A DNA stretch of 64,000 bases, taken from NCBI GenBank assembly GCA_965277425.1, contig CBDICR010000007.1:1302001-1366000 (forward strand), given 5' to 3'. A program made the translations under genes and the position numbers. Under the pieces are notes generated by a model. That model searched no databases and was not told the origin of the DNA. It was given only the letters and a program-made list of their open reading frames with translations. Positions 36,840 through 45,637 of this stretch are shown piece after piece. Source of the stretch: Poindextera sp965277425 (lineage in GTDB: Bacteria; Pseudomonadota; Alphaproteobacteria; Caulobacterales; Caulobacteraceae). Positions within the stretch are counted from its first letter, which is position 1, and every line of letters begins with the position of its first letter.

Positions 36840-36935
36840 GGCGGCAAGATCGAGGTCGAACCGATGATCACCCATACCCTGCCGCTGGAGCGCATCAACG
36901 AGGCGTTCGATCCGATGCACGCGGTGAAAGCATGA
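36840..36935 (+). pseudogene. 3' remnant of a class III alcohol dehydrogenase gene
   Basis: Only the last 31 codons remain, reading GKIEVEPMITHTLPLERINEAFDPMHA and ending VKA before TGA. This is the usual C-terminus of zinc alcohol dehydrogenases of AdhC/glutathione-dependent formaldehyde dehydrogenase type. A stop codon lies directly upstream in frame, and no other part of the gene is present. It marks a deletion or an old rearrangement at this point. Confidence 0.75.
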
Positions 36936-36956
36936 GCTTGGCGATGATATCAGAAG

Positions 36957-37109
36957 CCCTCCCCCTCGATGGGGGAGGGTTGGGTGGGGGTGTGGCCGCT
37001 GGGTCTGGGGATGAACCCAAGCGGGCGCCGGCGCCCGACAGCGCCTTCTCGTCCGCACATTGCCCACACCCCCAACCCTGCCCTTCCCCCATCCGCCAAC
37101 GGGAAGGGT
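36957..37109. repeat. Palindromic intergenic element (copy 1)
   Basis: It opens with a perfect hairpin, CCCTCCCCC-TCGAT-GGGGGAGGG (36957-36979), followed by a GGTGGGGGTGTGG block. After about 75 bases come CCCACACCCCCAACCC and a second hairpin-like stretch (CCCTTCCCCCAT...GGGAAGGG). The ends are thus inverted relative to one another. A similar layout is found at 59226-59392, so this is probably a dispersed REP- or MITE-like family. Confidence 0.65.
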
Positions 37110-37188
37110 TCCGAGTGGGTTCTGGCAAGGGACCGGCGCTCGATTCCCAGTTGGGGAACCCCGACAAGTCTGCTTAGCCGCTCAGGCC

Positions 37189-37989
37189 TCAGGCGTCGTA
37201 GCCGGGCAGTTCGCGGTCGAGGCGGCGCAGGCAGGCGGGCCAGAGCAGGTTGCCCATGGCGGCGTTGACGCGGTCTTCTTTCGGCGCGGACCGCGCGGCG
37301 CCCTGGCCGGCGACCTTTTCCTGGGCCGCTTCCGGGGCGATCAGCACCCGGTCGCGCCCGACCGACAGCGCCATCACCTGCTGGGCGCAGGCGCGCTCCA
37401 GGAAGAACATGCCGTTCCAGGCCGCCGCGGCGGTGCGGCCGACCGCCAAGGTGCCGTGGTTGCGCAGCAGCATCACCGACTTGTCGCCGAGGTCGTGAAC
37501 CAGGCGCTCGCGTTCGTCGAGATCCAGCGCGATTCCCTCATAGTCGTGATAGGCCAGCCTGGGCAGGGTGACGAGTGCGTGCTGGGTCAAGGGCAGCAGA
37601 CCCTCGGCCTGGGCGGAGACGGCCACGCCCTGGTCGGTATGCACGTGGATGACATACTGGGCGTCCTCGCGCGCGGCGTGGATGGCCGAGTGGATGGTGA
37701 AGCCCGCCGGATTGATGAAATAGGGGGTGTCCTGGAGAATGTTGCCGTCAAGATCGATCTTGACCAGGGACGAGGCGGTGATCTCCTCGAAGAAATAGCC
37801 GTAGGGATTGATCAGGAACTGGTGCTCGGGTCCTGGAATCCGGGCCGAGATATGGGTGTAGATCAGGTCGTCCCAGCCCTCGCGGGCCACCAGGCGGTAG
37901 AGGGCGGCCAGATCGACCCGGACCTGCCATTCTTCCGCGCTGACCTTGCCCTTGAGCGAGTTCACCCCACCGATCGATCCATCCGCCAC
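37189..37989 (-). CDS. Class II aldolase/adducin family protein
   Basis: 266-aa protein. Zinc ligands are visible in IHVHTDQG and LLRNHGTLAVG, and the family's opening is seen in LYRLVAREGWDDLIYTHISARIPG. It resembles the adducin-type group of proteobacteria more than sugar-specific fuculose- or ribulose-phosphate aldolases. The GTG at 37989 is chosen because AAGGAG lies just upstream; a reading from 38049 adds 20 non-conserved residues. The substrate is unknown. Confidence 0.87.
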   Translation of the reverse strand: MADGSIGGVNSLKGKVSAEEWQVRVDLAALYRLVAREGWDDLIYTHISARIPGPEHQFLINPYGYFFEEITASSLVKIDLDGNILQDTPYFINPAGFTIHSAIHAAREDAQYVIHVHTDQGVAVSAQAEGLLPLTQHALVTLPRLAYHDYEGIALDLDERERLVHDLGDKSVMLLRNHGTLAVGRTAAAAWNGMFFLERACAQQVMALSVGRDRVLIAPEAAQEKVAGQGAARSAPKEDRVNAAMGNLLWPACLRRLDRELPGYDA

Positions 37990-38131
37990 GGCGGTCTCCT
38001 TCCCGAAATGTTCTGTCGCCAGGGTCGCGCCGACGGGGCCTTGCGTCAAGCATTGCCCCGGCGCTCCCCCATGTTAGCTATGTTTTCACGACCATGCGGC
38101 AGGTTCGTGAGCCATCGGCCGGAGGTGAAGC

Positions 38132-39244
38132 GTGAGCGCCGTTCAAACGGCCAAGGAGCTGAAGGAGCTCGCCCGGAGCCGGTCGCCCGCCGATCGCGAG
38201 CGGCTGATGCTGGCCATCGTGGACCTGTGCGGCCAGCCGAACGATGCTGTGCGCTCGCCGGCGATCCAGGCGCTGCTGGGCTCGATCTTCACCGACCTGG
38301 TGACCGAAGCCGAGCAGGACATCCGCCGCATCCTGGCCGAAAAGCTGTCCATCGCCGACTGGCCGCCGCCCGCCCTGGTCAATCTTCTGGCGCTCGATGA
38401 GATCGAGATCGCCCGCTCCGTGATCGCGCGAAGCCCGGTGCTGCACGACGCCGACCTGGTCCGGCTCCTGGTCGAGGGCGCCGTCGAGCACCAGATCGAG
38501 GTAGCCAAGCGGCCGCTGATCGGCGCGCCGGTGGTCGAAACCATCCTTGAGCAGGCCGAGCCGGCGGTGATGATCGCCTTGGCCGGCAACGACACCGCCG
38601 ATGTCTCGCCTGACGCCATGCGCCGCCTGGTCGAGGCTTCGCGCCAGGTCGCCGGCATGCGCTCGCCGCTCGCGCGCCATCCTCGGCTGACCGGCGACAT
38701 GGCCGAGCGGCTCTACGCCTGGGTGGGCCAGTCGCTGCGTTCGGCCATCGTCACCCGCTTCCGGGTCGACGTCGAGGCGCTCGACCGGGCCCTGGCCGAG
38801 GCGGTCAAGGAAGCCCAGGACGCGCCTTTTCACGATCCGGCCCCGCGCAACAGCATCGCCGACGCCGAGCAGGAGCAGATGGAGCGGCGGCTGATCGCCA
38901 AGCTGCACGCCGCCGGCCAATTGCGCCCGAGCTATCTGCTGCGCGCGCTGCGCGAACAGAGGCTGTCGCTCTTTGCCTCCGCCCTGGCCACCCTCGGCGG
39001 ATTTTCGACGATCGACGTGAACCGGGCCATCGAGGCCGACCAGCCCGAGGCCCTGGCCCTGGCCTGTGCGGGGGTCGGCCTGGACAGGAGCGCCTTCTCG
39101 ACCCTGCTGGCGCTGGTGCGCGACCTGAACCAGGGCTTGCCGGGCGGCGACGCCAACCAGGCGCGGCGGGTCTTCGACACCTTCGGGCCCGAACAGACGG
39201 CCAAGGCCAGGGCCGCGTTCGCCAAGGCGGCCGCTGCGGTTTGA
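38132..39244 (+). CDS. DUF2336 domain protein (first copy)
   Basis: 370-aa protein of the alphaproteobacterial DUF2336 family. It is made of repeated helical pairs such as DLVTEAEQDIRRILAEKLSIADWPPPALVNLLALDEIEIARSVIARSPVLHDADLVRLL, suggesting a HEAT-like scaffold. No catalytic motif or membrane segment is visible. A GGAGG precedes the GTG start. nadK follows 33 bp later on the same strand. A second family member lies at 44325-45470. The family's function is unknown to me; a signalling-scaffold role is a guess from the kinase and Hpt genes nearby. Confidence 0.85.
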   Translation: MSAVQTAKELKELARSRSPADRERLMLAIVDLCGQPNDAVRSPAIQALLGSIFTDLVTEAEQDIRRILAEKLSIADWPPPALVNLLALDEIEIARSVIARSPVLHDADLVRLLVEGAVEHQIEVAKRPLIGAPVVETILEQAEPAVMIALAGNDTADVSPDAMRRLVEASRQVAGMRSPLARHPRLTGDMAERLYAWVGQSLRSAIVTRFRVDVEALDRALAEAVKEAQDAPFHDPAPRNSIADAEQEQMERRLIAKLHAAGQLRPSYLLRALREQRLSLFASALATLGGFSTIDVNRAIEADQPEALALACAGVGLDRSAFSTLLALVRDLNQGLPGGDANQARRVFDTFGPEQTAKARAAFAKAAAAV

Positions 39245-39277
39245 CAAGCCCCTCGCCGCGCGGCTTGTTCAGGGCGC

Positions 39278-40063
39278 ATGACCGAACCGGCTCCCTACCC
39301 GATCCAAAGGCTGGCCTTCACGGCCAGCGACCGGCCCGACGCCCAGGCGGTGCGCGCCCGCCTCGCCGCCCGCTATGGCGACGTGGCCGTGGGCGATGCG
39401 CAGGTAATCGTGGCCCTGGGCGGCGACGGCTTCATGCTGGAGAGCCTGCACCGCAATCTGGGTCGGCCGACGCCCATCTACGGCATGAACCAGGGTTCGG
39501 TCGGCTTTCTGATGAACGATTACAACGAAGAGCGGCTGCTGGAGCGCATCAACGCCGCCGAGCGGTCGGTGATCCATCCGCTGGTGATGAATGCCGTCGA
39601 TGCCGAGGGCAAACCCAGTCACGCGCTGGCGATCAACGAGGTGTCGCTGCTGCGCCAGACCGGCCAGACCGCCAAGCTCAGGATCTCCATCGACAGCAAG
39701 GTCCGCCTGGCCGAGCTTTTCTGCGATGGCGCCATGGTCGCCACGCCCGCCGGCTCGACGGCCTATAATCTGTCCGCGCACGGGCCGATCATCCCGTTGG
39801 ACGGCCGGGTGCTGGCGCTGACGCCGATCAGCGCCTTCCGGCCGAGGGGCTGGCGCGGCGCGCTCTTGAAGCACGACGCCAAGGTCCGCTTCGAGATTCT
39901 CGAACCCGACAAGCGGCCGGTCAGCGCCGTTGCGGACAATTTCGAGGTCCGCGACGTGGTCGAGGTCAACATCTCCGAAGACCGGGAAACGCGGCTGCAT
40001 ATGCTGTTCGACGCCGGCCGCAGCCTCGAGGAACGGGTCCTGGCCGAACAGTTCCGCGGTTAA
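39278..40063 (+). CDS. nadK: NAD kinase
   Basis: 261-aa enzyme that makes NADP+ from NAD+ and ATP. The motif VIVALGGDGFMLESLH contains the GGDG signature with the catalytic aspartate. NEVSLLRQTGQTAKLRISID and GAMVATPAGSTAYNLSAHGPIIPL are the further conserved blocks, including the NAD-binding NE and the TPAGSTAY loop. Length is typical of alphaproteobacterial enzymes. It lies between a DUF2336 and an Hpt gene on the same strand. Confidence 0.96.
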   Translation: MTEPAPYPIQRLAFTASDRPDAQAVRARLAARYGDVAVGDAQVIVALGGDGFMLESLHRNLGRPTPIYGMNQGSVGFLMNDYNEERLLERINAAERSVIHPLVMNAVDAEGKPSHALAINEVSLLRQTGQTAKLRISIDSKVRLAELFCDGAMVATPAGSTAYNLSAHGPIIPLDGRVLALTPISAFRPRGWRGALLKHDAKVRFEILEPDKRPVSAVADNFEVRDVVEVNISEDRETRLHMLFDAGRSLEERVLAEQFRG

Positions 40064-40157
40064 GGACGATCTCACCACTTGTTAAGACTGAGGCGCCAGT
40101 CTGCAAGCCTCGTAGAGGCGACGCCTTTTCGCGTCGCCGACCAGCCGGGAGGCGGCA

Positions 40158-40640
40158 TTGAGCCAGCAGACGCAGGGGCAGATGATTCCTGTCTCCAACA
40201 CCCTGAAGCTGAAAATCGGCAGCCGGTTCGGCGGCATCGATCCGGCCGCGCTCGCCAAGGCCGAGGCGGCCCTCAAGGGGCTGTCCGACAATTTCGAACA
40301 GTGGATGCAGGACGAGCTGGGCAAGCTGGACGCCGCCCGTACGCGCATCGCCTCGGAAGGCTACAAGGCCGAGACCGGCGAGAACCTCTATTTCAGGGCC
40401 CACGACCTCAAGGGCCTCGGCTCGACCTACGGCTATCCGGTGGTCACCGAGATCGCCGGCTCGCTCTGCCGGCTGATCGACGATCCCGCCACGCGGCTGC
40501 GCGCGCCGCTGTTCCTGCTCGATGCCCACATCGACGGGATCAAGGCCGCCGTGCGCGGCAATATCCGCGAATCCGACAATCCGGTGGCCAAGAGCCTGCT
40601 GGCCGAACTCGACCGCCGCGTCCGCGAATACGAGAGCTAG
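40158..40640 (+). CDS. Hpt domain phosphotransfer protein
   Basis: 160-aa protein with the histidine phosphotransfer motif AHDLKGLGSTYGYPVV (H-x-x-K-G), the histidine being near residue 82. Helices before and after complete a four-helix bundle. There is no kinase or receiver domain, so it would pass phosphate between separate two-component proteins. The start is TTG at 40158 with GGGAGG upstream. Its 3' end overlaps the convergent NUDIX gene by four bases. Its partners are unknown. Confidence 0.9.
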   Translation: MSQQTQGQMIPVSNTLKLKIGSRFGGIDPAALAKAEAALKGLSDNFEQWMQDELGKLDAARTRIASEGYKAETGENLYFRAHDLKGLGSTYGYPVVTEIAGSLCRLIDDPATRLRAPLFLLDAHIDGIKAAVRGNIRESDNPVAKSLLAELDRRVREYES

Positions 40641-41419
40641 ACGCCGAGCGTCGCGACCGGCTCCTCCACCGCGCCGTAGCCGGCGTCGGGCGGGATCACC
40701 AGCACCGAACCGCCCGGCCGCGCCGTGATTTTCGGCTCGACCGTGACCAGCTTGCGCGCCGCGGCGCGCGCCATGGCGTCGGCGGCGCTGGTGCTCTCGG
40801 CGAGCAGCTGCAGGTTCATCCGGGTCGGAAAGATCACCTTGCGCTCGCCCGTCTCGGCAAGGCGCAGGGCCTGCGCCGGCGCGATCCATTCCGCATCCAC
40901 CGTCTCCCAGCCGTCGCAGATGGCCAGCTGCTCGGAATCGGCGCGCGCGACATAGAACCAGGTGTCGAACCGCTTGGGGGTCAGCGGCGGGGTGATCCAG
41001 CGCGCGAAGACCACAAGCGCGGTCAGGTCGATCGACACCTCCAACTCGCGCACCAGGTCGATGAAGGCGCGTTCGTCCTTGGCGATCGCGTCGCGGGCGT
41101 CGTGCGCCCGCTCGTCGCCGCAAAAGCTGGCCCCGAGGCCGTCGCGGGCGATCAGGATTCCGGCCTCCTCATAGACTTCACGGACCGCGGCGACGCGTAG
41201 AGCCTGCTGGTCGGGCGCTGCCGCGGCCCAGCCGATCGCATGATCCGCCCAGGCCTGATCGTGGTCGCCGGCGTGGGCCTTGCCGCCCGGAAAGACCAGC
41301 GCCCCGGAGGCGAAGTCGATCTGGTGATGGCGCTTGACCATCAAGACCTGGAATTCGGGCTCGTCACGCAGCAAAAGAATGGTCGCGGCGGGACGGATCG
41401 GAACGGGCTCGGCGGCCAT
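40637..41419 (-). CDS. NUDIX hydrolase family protein
   Basis: 260-aa protein. The Nudix box is split by an insertion: LVFPGGKAHAGDHD, about 25 residues with WADHAIGWAAAAPDQQALRVAA, then VREVYEEAGI, which carries the metal-binding EEAG. It resembles the large Nudix subgroup related to acyl-CoA diphosphatase (NUDT19/CoaseD-like), where such insertions are normal. It would cleave a nucleoside diphosphate linked to another moiety, possibly CoA. It converges on the Hpt gene with a four-base overlap. Confidence 0.87.
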   Translation of the reverse strand: MAAEPVPIRPAATILLLRDEPEFQVLMVKRHHQIDFASGALVFPGGKAHAGDHDQAWADHAIGWAAAAPDQQALRVAAVREVYEEAGILIARDGLGASFCGDERAHDARDAIAKDERAFIDLVRELEVSIDLTALVVFARWITPPLTPKRFDTWFYVARADSEQLAICDGWETVDAEWIAPAQALRLAETGERKVIFPTRMNLQLLAESTSAADAMARAAARKLVTVEPKITARPGGSVLVIPPDAGYGAVEEPVATLGV

Positions 41420-41499
41420 GGCGTCAACTCCTGGGAAGCGCCCATGGTGGCCGAATGGGGGGCGAGATCAAGCCCGGGCCGGAACATGGCCGCAGGGCG

Positions 41500-41931
41500 T
41501 CAGAAAATCGCGGGCCGGTCGACCAGCGATTTCACCTGCTCCGTCAGCGGCGCGCCGGCCCTCTGCGCCGCCATCACCCCGACATCGACATAGTCGCGCC
41601 AGCCCACCACCAGGTCGCCGTGAAAATCCAGCACGCCGGCGTAAGGCGCCATGACCAGGCGGCCTTCATCGGTGCGGAACTCGTCGACGCCCTCGACGAA
41701 AAGACGGTCGCCGGACTCCAGATAATCGAAGATCCGCCAGCGGACCTGGTTCATGCCGGCCCCGAACCGCTGCAGGAACTTTCGCGCCTGGGCCTTGCCG
41801 CGCAGGGGCGGTTCGGCGGCGACGGCGAAGTGCCAGACGATGTCATCGTGCAGGTGCGACAGGACGGCCTCGATGTCCTTGGCTTTCCAGGCTTCGATGA
41901 TGGCCCGGAGACTCTCGATGCGCGGGCTCAT
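41500..41931 (-). CDS. SnoaL/NTF2-like fold protein (epoxide-hydrolase-like)
   Basis: 143-aa protein starting MSPRIESLRAIIEAWKAKDIEAVLSHLHDDIVWHFAVAAEPPLRGKAQARKFL. This is the NTF2/SnoaL fold with wording close to limonene-1,2-epoxide hydrolase-like proteins. The C-terminal half, GVDEFRTDEGRLVMAPYAGVLDFHGDLVVGWRDYVDVG, completes the cone-shaped sheet. The ATG at 41931 gives the usual length. It is divergent from an SDR gene 81 bp away, and a second NTF2-fold gene lies nearby at 42774, so all may serve one pathway. Confidence 0.82.
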   Translation of the reverse strand: MSPRIESLRAIIEAWKAKDIEAVLSHLHDDIVWHFAVAAEPPLRGKAQARKFLQRFGAGMNQVRWRIFDYLESGDRLFVEGVDEFRTDEGRLVMAPYAGVLDFHGDLVVGWRDYVDVGVMAAQRAGAPLTEQVKSLVDRPAIF

Positions 41932-42012
41932 GCCCCTGCCCTCCCTGCGGCGCGCCTTGCTTAGCGGCTTAAACGGACTTAGCACCTTTGCCGTGCCGTC
42001 AGAGCGCCAACA

Positions 42013-42771
42013 ATGAAGATCAAAGACAGCGTCGCGCTGGTCACCGGCGGAAACCGCGGCATCGGGGAGGCCTTCGTGCGCGCCTTCCTCGAGGCGGGCG
42101 CGGCCCGGGTCTATGTCGGGACGCGCGAGATCGCCAACGCCGCACATCTGGTCGGCGAGGCGCCCGACCGCGTTGTCGCCATCGCCCTCGACATCACCGA
42201 TCCGGACCAGGTGGCCGCGGCGGCGCGCCGGTGCGACGACGTCGGCATCCTGGTCAATAACGCCGGCGCCTTCACCATGCGCAGGCTGATCGAGGCGCCG
42301 GACATGTCGGGCGCGCGGGCCGAGATGGAGACCAACTATTTCGCGCCCCTGGCCATGTGCCGGGCCTTCGCGCCGATCCTGGGCCGCCACACCGAGAGCG
42401 CCATCGCCAACGTCCTGTCGGCCGGCGGCCTGGTCGCGGTGCCCGGCATGGGCGGCTACAGCCCCTCCAAGTTCGCGGCGAGGGCGATGACCACCTGCGT
42501 GCGCGCCGAGCTGGCGGCGCAGAACACCCATGTCGCCGCCCTGATCGTCGGCTCGGTGGACACGCGCATGGCCAGTCATGTCCAGGGCTTCAAGGAAGCG
42601 CCGGCGACCATCGCCAAGGCGGGCCTGAAGGCGATCGAGCGCGGAACCGATGAGGTCGACACCGATTTCATGGCCATCGATGTCCGCGCCAGCCTGGCGC
42701 GCGACCCCAAGACTCTGGAACTTCAGATGCGGCGCTCGCTGAGCAGCGAGCCCGTCAGGACCGGGAGATAG
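42013..42771 (+). CDS. Short-chain dehydrogenase/reductase
   Basis: 252-aa SDR. TGGNRGIGEA binds the cofactor, VNNAGAF follows, and the catalytic YSPSK is in MGGYSPSKFAARAM. The serine of the triad is probably in VLSAGGLVAVPG. It is at the head of a plus-strand run SDR - NTF2-fold protein - MDR dehydrogenase with gaps of 2 and 19 bp, which is clearly an operon. The substrate is unknown, and the combination suggests redox processing of a small carbonyl or enone. Confidence 0.92.
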   Translation: MKIKDSVALVTGGNRGIGEAFVRAFLEAGAARVYVGTREIANAAHLVGEAPDRVVAIALDITDPDQVAAAARRCDDVGILVNNAGAFTMRRLIEAPDMSGARAEMETNYFAPLAMCRAFAPILGRHTESAIANVLSAGGLVAVPGMGGYSPSKFAARAMTTCVRAELAAQNTHVAALIVGSVDTRMASHVQGFKEAPATIAKAGLKAIERGTDEVDTDFMAIDVRASLARDPKTLELQMRRSLSSEPVRTGR

Positions 42772-42773
42772 GG

Positions 42774-43160
42774 ATGACCGAGCAGGAGATCATGGATCTG
42801 GCCGAGCGGTTTTTGACCGGCGTCCAGGCCGGCGACCAGGAGGCGGTGCGCGCCTGCTACGCCCCGGACGCCAAGATCTGGCACAATTTCGACGACGTCG
42901 AGCAGACCGTCGACCAGAACATGCGCGCGCTGCGCTGGTTCGCGCGCACCCTGCCCGACCGCCGCTATCGCGTGCTGCGGCGCGAGGCGATCAGGGACGG
43001 CTTCGTGCAACAGCATGTGCTGGAGGCGACCTTGCCGGACGGAACCGCCTGGGCCATGCCGGCCTGCGTGGTGGTGAGCGCCAAGGACGGGCTGATCGTC
43101 AGGCTGGATGAATATCTCGACTCCGCCCACGCCGCCGTGCTCCAGACCATCGGCCGATAA
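42774..43160 (+). CDS. NTF2/SnoaL-like protein
   Basis: 128-aa protein of the nuclear-transport-factor-2 fold: MDLAERFLTGVQAGDQEAVRACYAPDAKIWHNFDDVEQTVDQNMRALRWF. The mid part, YRVLRREAIRDGFVQQHVLEATLPDG, and the end, VRLDEYLDSAHAAVL, match the SnoaL-like group, which includes isomerases, cyclases and non-catalytic binders. It begins two bases after the SDR stop codon, so the pair is translationally coupled. Substrate unknown. Confidence 0.85.
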   Translation: MTEQEIMDLAERFLTGVQAGDQEAVRACYAPDAKIWHNFDDVEQTVDQNMRALRWFARTLPDRRYRVLRREAIRDGFVQQHVLEATLPDGTAWAMPACVVVSAKDGLIVRLDEYLDSAHAAVLQTIGR

Positions 43161-43179
43161 CCAAAAGAGGAACCCGACC

Positions 43180-44310
43180 ATGCCGACCGAAGGCCTGCAA
43201 CTGCGCTCCCTGGTGAAAAAGAGCGGCGAACTGGAACTGTCGCTCGTTCTCGCACCCGTGCCCGACCCCGCGGCGGACGAGGTTGTGGTGCGCATCCAGG
43301 CCGCGCCGATCAACCCGTCCGACCTCGGCCTTCTGCTCGGCGCGGCGGATATGAGCACCGCCAAGGCCTCTGGCGCAAAAGACCGTCCCGTGGTCACGGC
43401 GAGCATTCCGGAGCGCTTCATGCGCGCCATGGCCGGGCGGGTCGACCAGTCCATGCCGGTGGGCAACGAAGGCGCGGGCGTCGTGGTCGAGGCCGGCGCC
43501 TCGGACGCGGCCCAGGCCTTGATGGGCAAGACCGTCGCCATCCTGGGCGGCGCGACCTATGCCCAGTACCGCGCGGCGAAGGCCGCCGACTGCCTGGTGC
43601 TGCCGGCCGGCGCGACCGCGGCCGAGGGCGCGGCCTGCTTCGTCAATCCGCTGACCGCGCTCGGCATGACCGCCACCATGCGCGCGGAGGGCCACACGGC
43701 CCTTGTGCATACGGCGGCGGCCTCGAACCTCGGCCAGATGCTGAACAAGCTTTGCATCAAGGACGCAATCGACCTGGTCAACATCGTGCGCAGCGAGGAG
43801 CAGGCGGCGATGCTGCGCGGCATCGGCGCGACCCATGTCTGCAACTCGACCGCGCCCAGCTTCATGACCGACCTGACCGAGGCCCTGGTCGCCACCGGCG
43901 CCACGCTGGCCTTCGACGCCATCGGCGGCGGCAAGCTGGCCGGCCAGATCCTGATCGCCATGGAGATCGCCGCCAACCAGCGGATGACCAGCTACAGCCG
44001 CTACGGATCGACCACCCACAAGCAGGTCTACATCTATGGCGGCCTCGACACCGGGCCCACCGAGCTCAACCGCGCCTTCGGCATGGCCTGGGGTCTCGGC
44101 GGCTGGCTGCTCACCTATTTTCTGCTGAAGATCGGGCCGGCGGAAGGACAGAAGCTGCGCGAGCGGGTCGCGGCCGAATTGAAGACCACCTTCGCCAGCC
44201 ACTACACCAAGACCGTCTCGCTGGCCGGCGCCCTGCAGCTGGACGCCATCGCCGCCTACAACCGGCGCGCCACCGGCGAGAAGTACCTGATCGATCCGAG
44301 CCTGGGCTGA
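43180..44310 (+). CDS. Zinc-free MDR (quinone-oxidoreductase-like) dehydrogenase
   Basis: 376-aa medium-chain dehydrogenase/reductase. The N-terminal GroES-like domain shows VVVRIQAAPINPSDLGLLLG and GNEGAGVVVEAG. The Rossmann part, ALVHTAAASNLGQMLNKLC, is unusual: the canonical AxxGxG is changed to AASNLGQ, as in a subgroup of MDRs. No zinc-binding cysteine set is visible, so it is probably an NADPH-dependent enone or quinone reductase. AGAGGAA precedes the ATG at 43180. It ends the SDR/NTF2/MDR operon. Confidence 0.85.
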   Translation: MPTEGLQLRSLVKKSGELELSLVLAPVPDPAADEVVVRIQAAPINPSDLGLLLGAADMSTAKASGAKDRPVVTASIPERFMRAMAGRVDQSMPVGNEGAGVVVEAGASDAAQALMGKTVAILGGATYAQYRAAKAADCLVLPAGATAAEGAACFVNPLTALGMTATMRAEGHTALVHTAAASNLGQMLNKLCIKDAIDLVNIVRSEEQAAMLRGIGATHVCNSTAPSFMTDLTEALVATGATLAFDAIGGGKLAGQILIAMEIAANQRMTSYSRYGSTTHKQVYIYGGLDTGPTELNRAFGMAWGLGGWLLTYFLLKIGPAEGQKLRERVAAELKTTFASHYTKTVSLAGALQLDAIAAYNRRATGEKYLIDPSLG

Positions 44311-44324
44311 GGCGCGGTTGCGCC

Positions 44325-45470
44325 TCACGCCTGGAGGGCTTCGAGCCTGATGTCGCGGCGGGCGCGGTCGAGCTTGTCGACCAGATAGTCCATATCCTCG
44401 CGGGTTGCGGTCTTCGGCTGGGTCAGGAAGCGTTGCAGCATGCGCTCCTGGAACCGGGCCGCGTCGAGCGCGCCGCCCTCGGCCTCCAGCATGTGAAAGG
44501 TGTCGACGCCGGCGCGGAAGGCGCCGAACAGCCGCGCCGGCAGGCCCGCGCGGTCGTAGATGGCCTTCAGGCCGAGCGGCCCGGCGTCGTGGACCATCAG
44601 CCAGGTGCGGTGATGCGGCACCCCGGCCAGCTCGGCCACGCCCCATTCGAAAAAGGTCATGTGGCCGTGCGCCAGCGCGCGCAGCAAAAGCGAGGCCGAC
44701 AATCGCTCGGCCTTATGCAGGTGCCCGACAAAGCTCTTCACATCCGGCGTGCGCCCAGCCTGTTCGACCAGGTCGATGGTCGCCCGCTCGCGGCTGCCCA
44801 TGGCGATCTGCAGGGCGGCCTGGGGCGTCAGCGCATGGTGGTTGATCAGGTGGTCGCGCAGCTGGTCGCTGACCACATGGATCAGCTTCTCGGTGACGGC
44901 GAGCGGCAGCGCCTGACGATAGGCCACCGCAGACAGGACCGCTTCCGAACGGGCGAACCGCTCGACCACCGTCTGCAGCGTCTTTTCGGCGAAGCTCGCA
45001 TTGTCGTTGGCGCAGGCCGTCTGCACCGCCTTTTCGATGCCATGCTCGACGATGGTGGTGGTGACGCGCTCGGAAAGCATCGGGCGGCTGGCGATCGCCA
45101 CCTGGCGGATCGGGCCGCCGACCCGGACGATCTCGCAAAGGTCCTGGTCGGTGAACACAGGCGAAAAGTTCAATATGGGCAGGGCGACGCTGTCGACATC
45201 CTTGGCCAGCCTGACCGCGACGTCGTGCGGCACCATGGGCGAGCTCTTCAGCGTTACGGCCAAGGCGCGACGCACCAGCTCGGCCGCGTCGGCGGCCATG
45301 ATGCGCAGGATCTCGTAGGCCTGCTCGCGCTCTTCCGGCGAAAGCGCCTCGCCGCCGCCTTCGATATGCCGGCAGATCTTGTGAGCGGCGATCGCGCGAT
45401 CGTCGGCGGACTGGCCCTTCACCAGCAGGCGGATGTCCTCATCCGTCAGCGCAGTCCGGGTCACGGTCAT
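44325..45470 (-). CDS. DUF2336 domain protein (second copy)
   Basis: 381-aa protein of the same family as 38132-39244. Repeated helical units include AVTLKSSPMVPHDVAVRLAKDVDSVALPILNFSPVFTDQDLCEIVRVGGPIRQVAIASRPMLSERV, where the SPVFTDQDL block is the counterpart of SPVLHDADL in the first copy. No catalytic motif, signal or membrane segment is visible. It is divergent from the hybrid kinase gene at 45638 across 167 bp, which may mean shared regulation. Confidence 0.86.
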   Translation of the reverse strand: MTVTRTALTDEDIRLLVKGQSADDRAIAAHKICRHIEGGGEALSPEEREQAYEILRIMAADAAELVRRALAVTLKSSPMVPHDVAVRLAKDVDSVALPILNFSPVFTDQDLCEIVRVGGPIRQVAIASRPMLSERVTTTIVEHGIEKAVQTACANDNASFAEKTLQTVVERFARSEAVLSAVAYRQALPLAVTEKLIHVVSDQLRDHLINHHALTPQAALQIAMGSRERATIDLVEQAGRTPDVKSFVGHLHKAERLSASLLLRALAHGHMTFFEWGVAELAGVPHHRTWLMVHDAGPLGLKAIYDRAGLPARLFGAFRAGVDTFHMLEAEGGALDAARFQERMLQRFLTQPKTATREDMDYLVDKLDRARRDIRLEALQA

Positions 45471-45637
45471 CTTGTCTTACGCCCCTCCATCGCGCCGAAG
45501 CGCGTATGTCCCGACAGGGAAAATGCCCTGTTAAACTTAACGATTGCTTGTTGGGCGCCTCTCGTTAACCGCCTTGGTTCACCCCAACTCAACCTGCGCG
45601 GATTAAGGCTGGCTCAATTCCGGCTTAGGAGCAGCCC

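Noticed and set aside
41932..42579. Long N-terminal extension of the NTF2-fold protein
   Set aside because: The extension overlaps the SDR gene in antisense. The family start is clearly at 41931.
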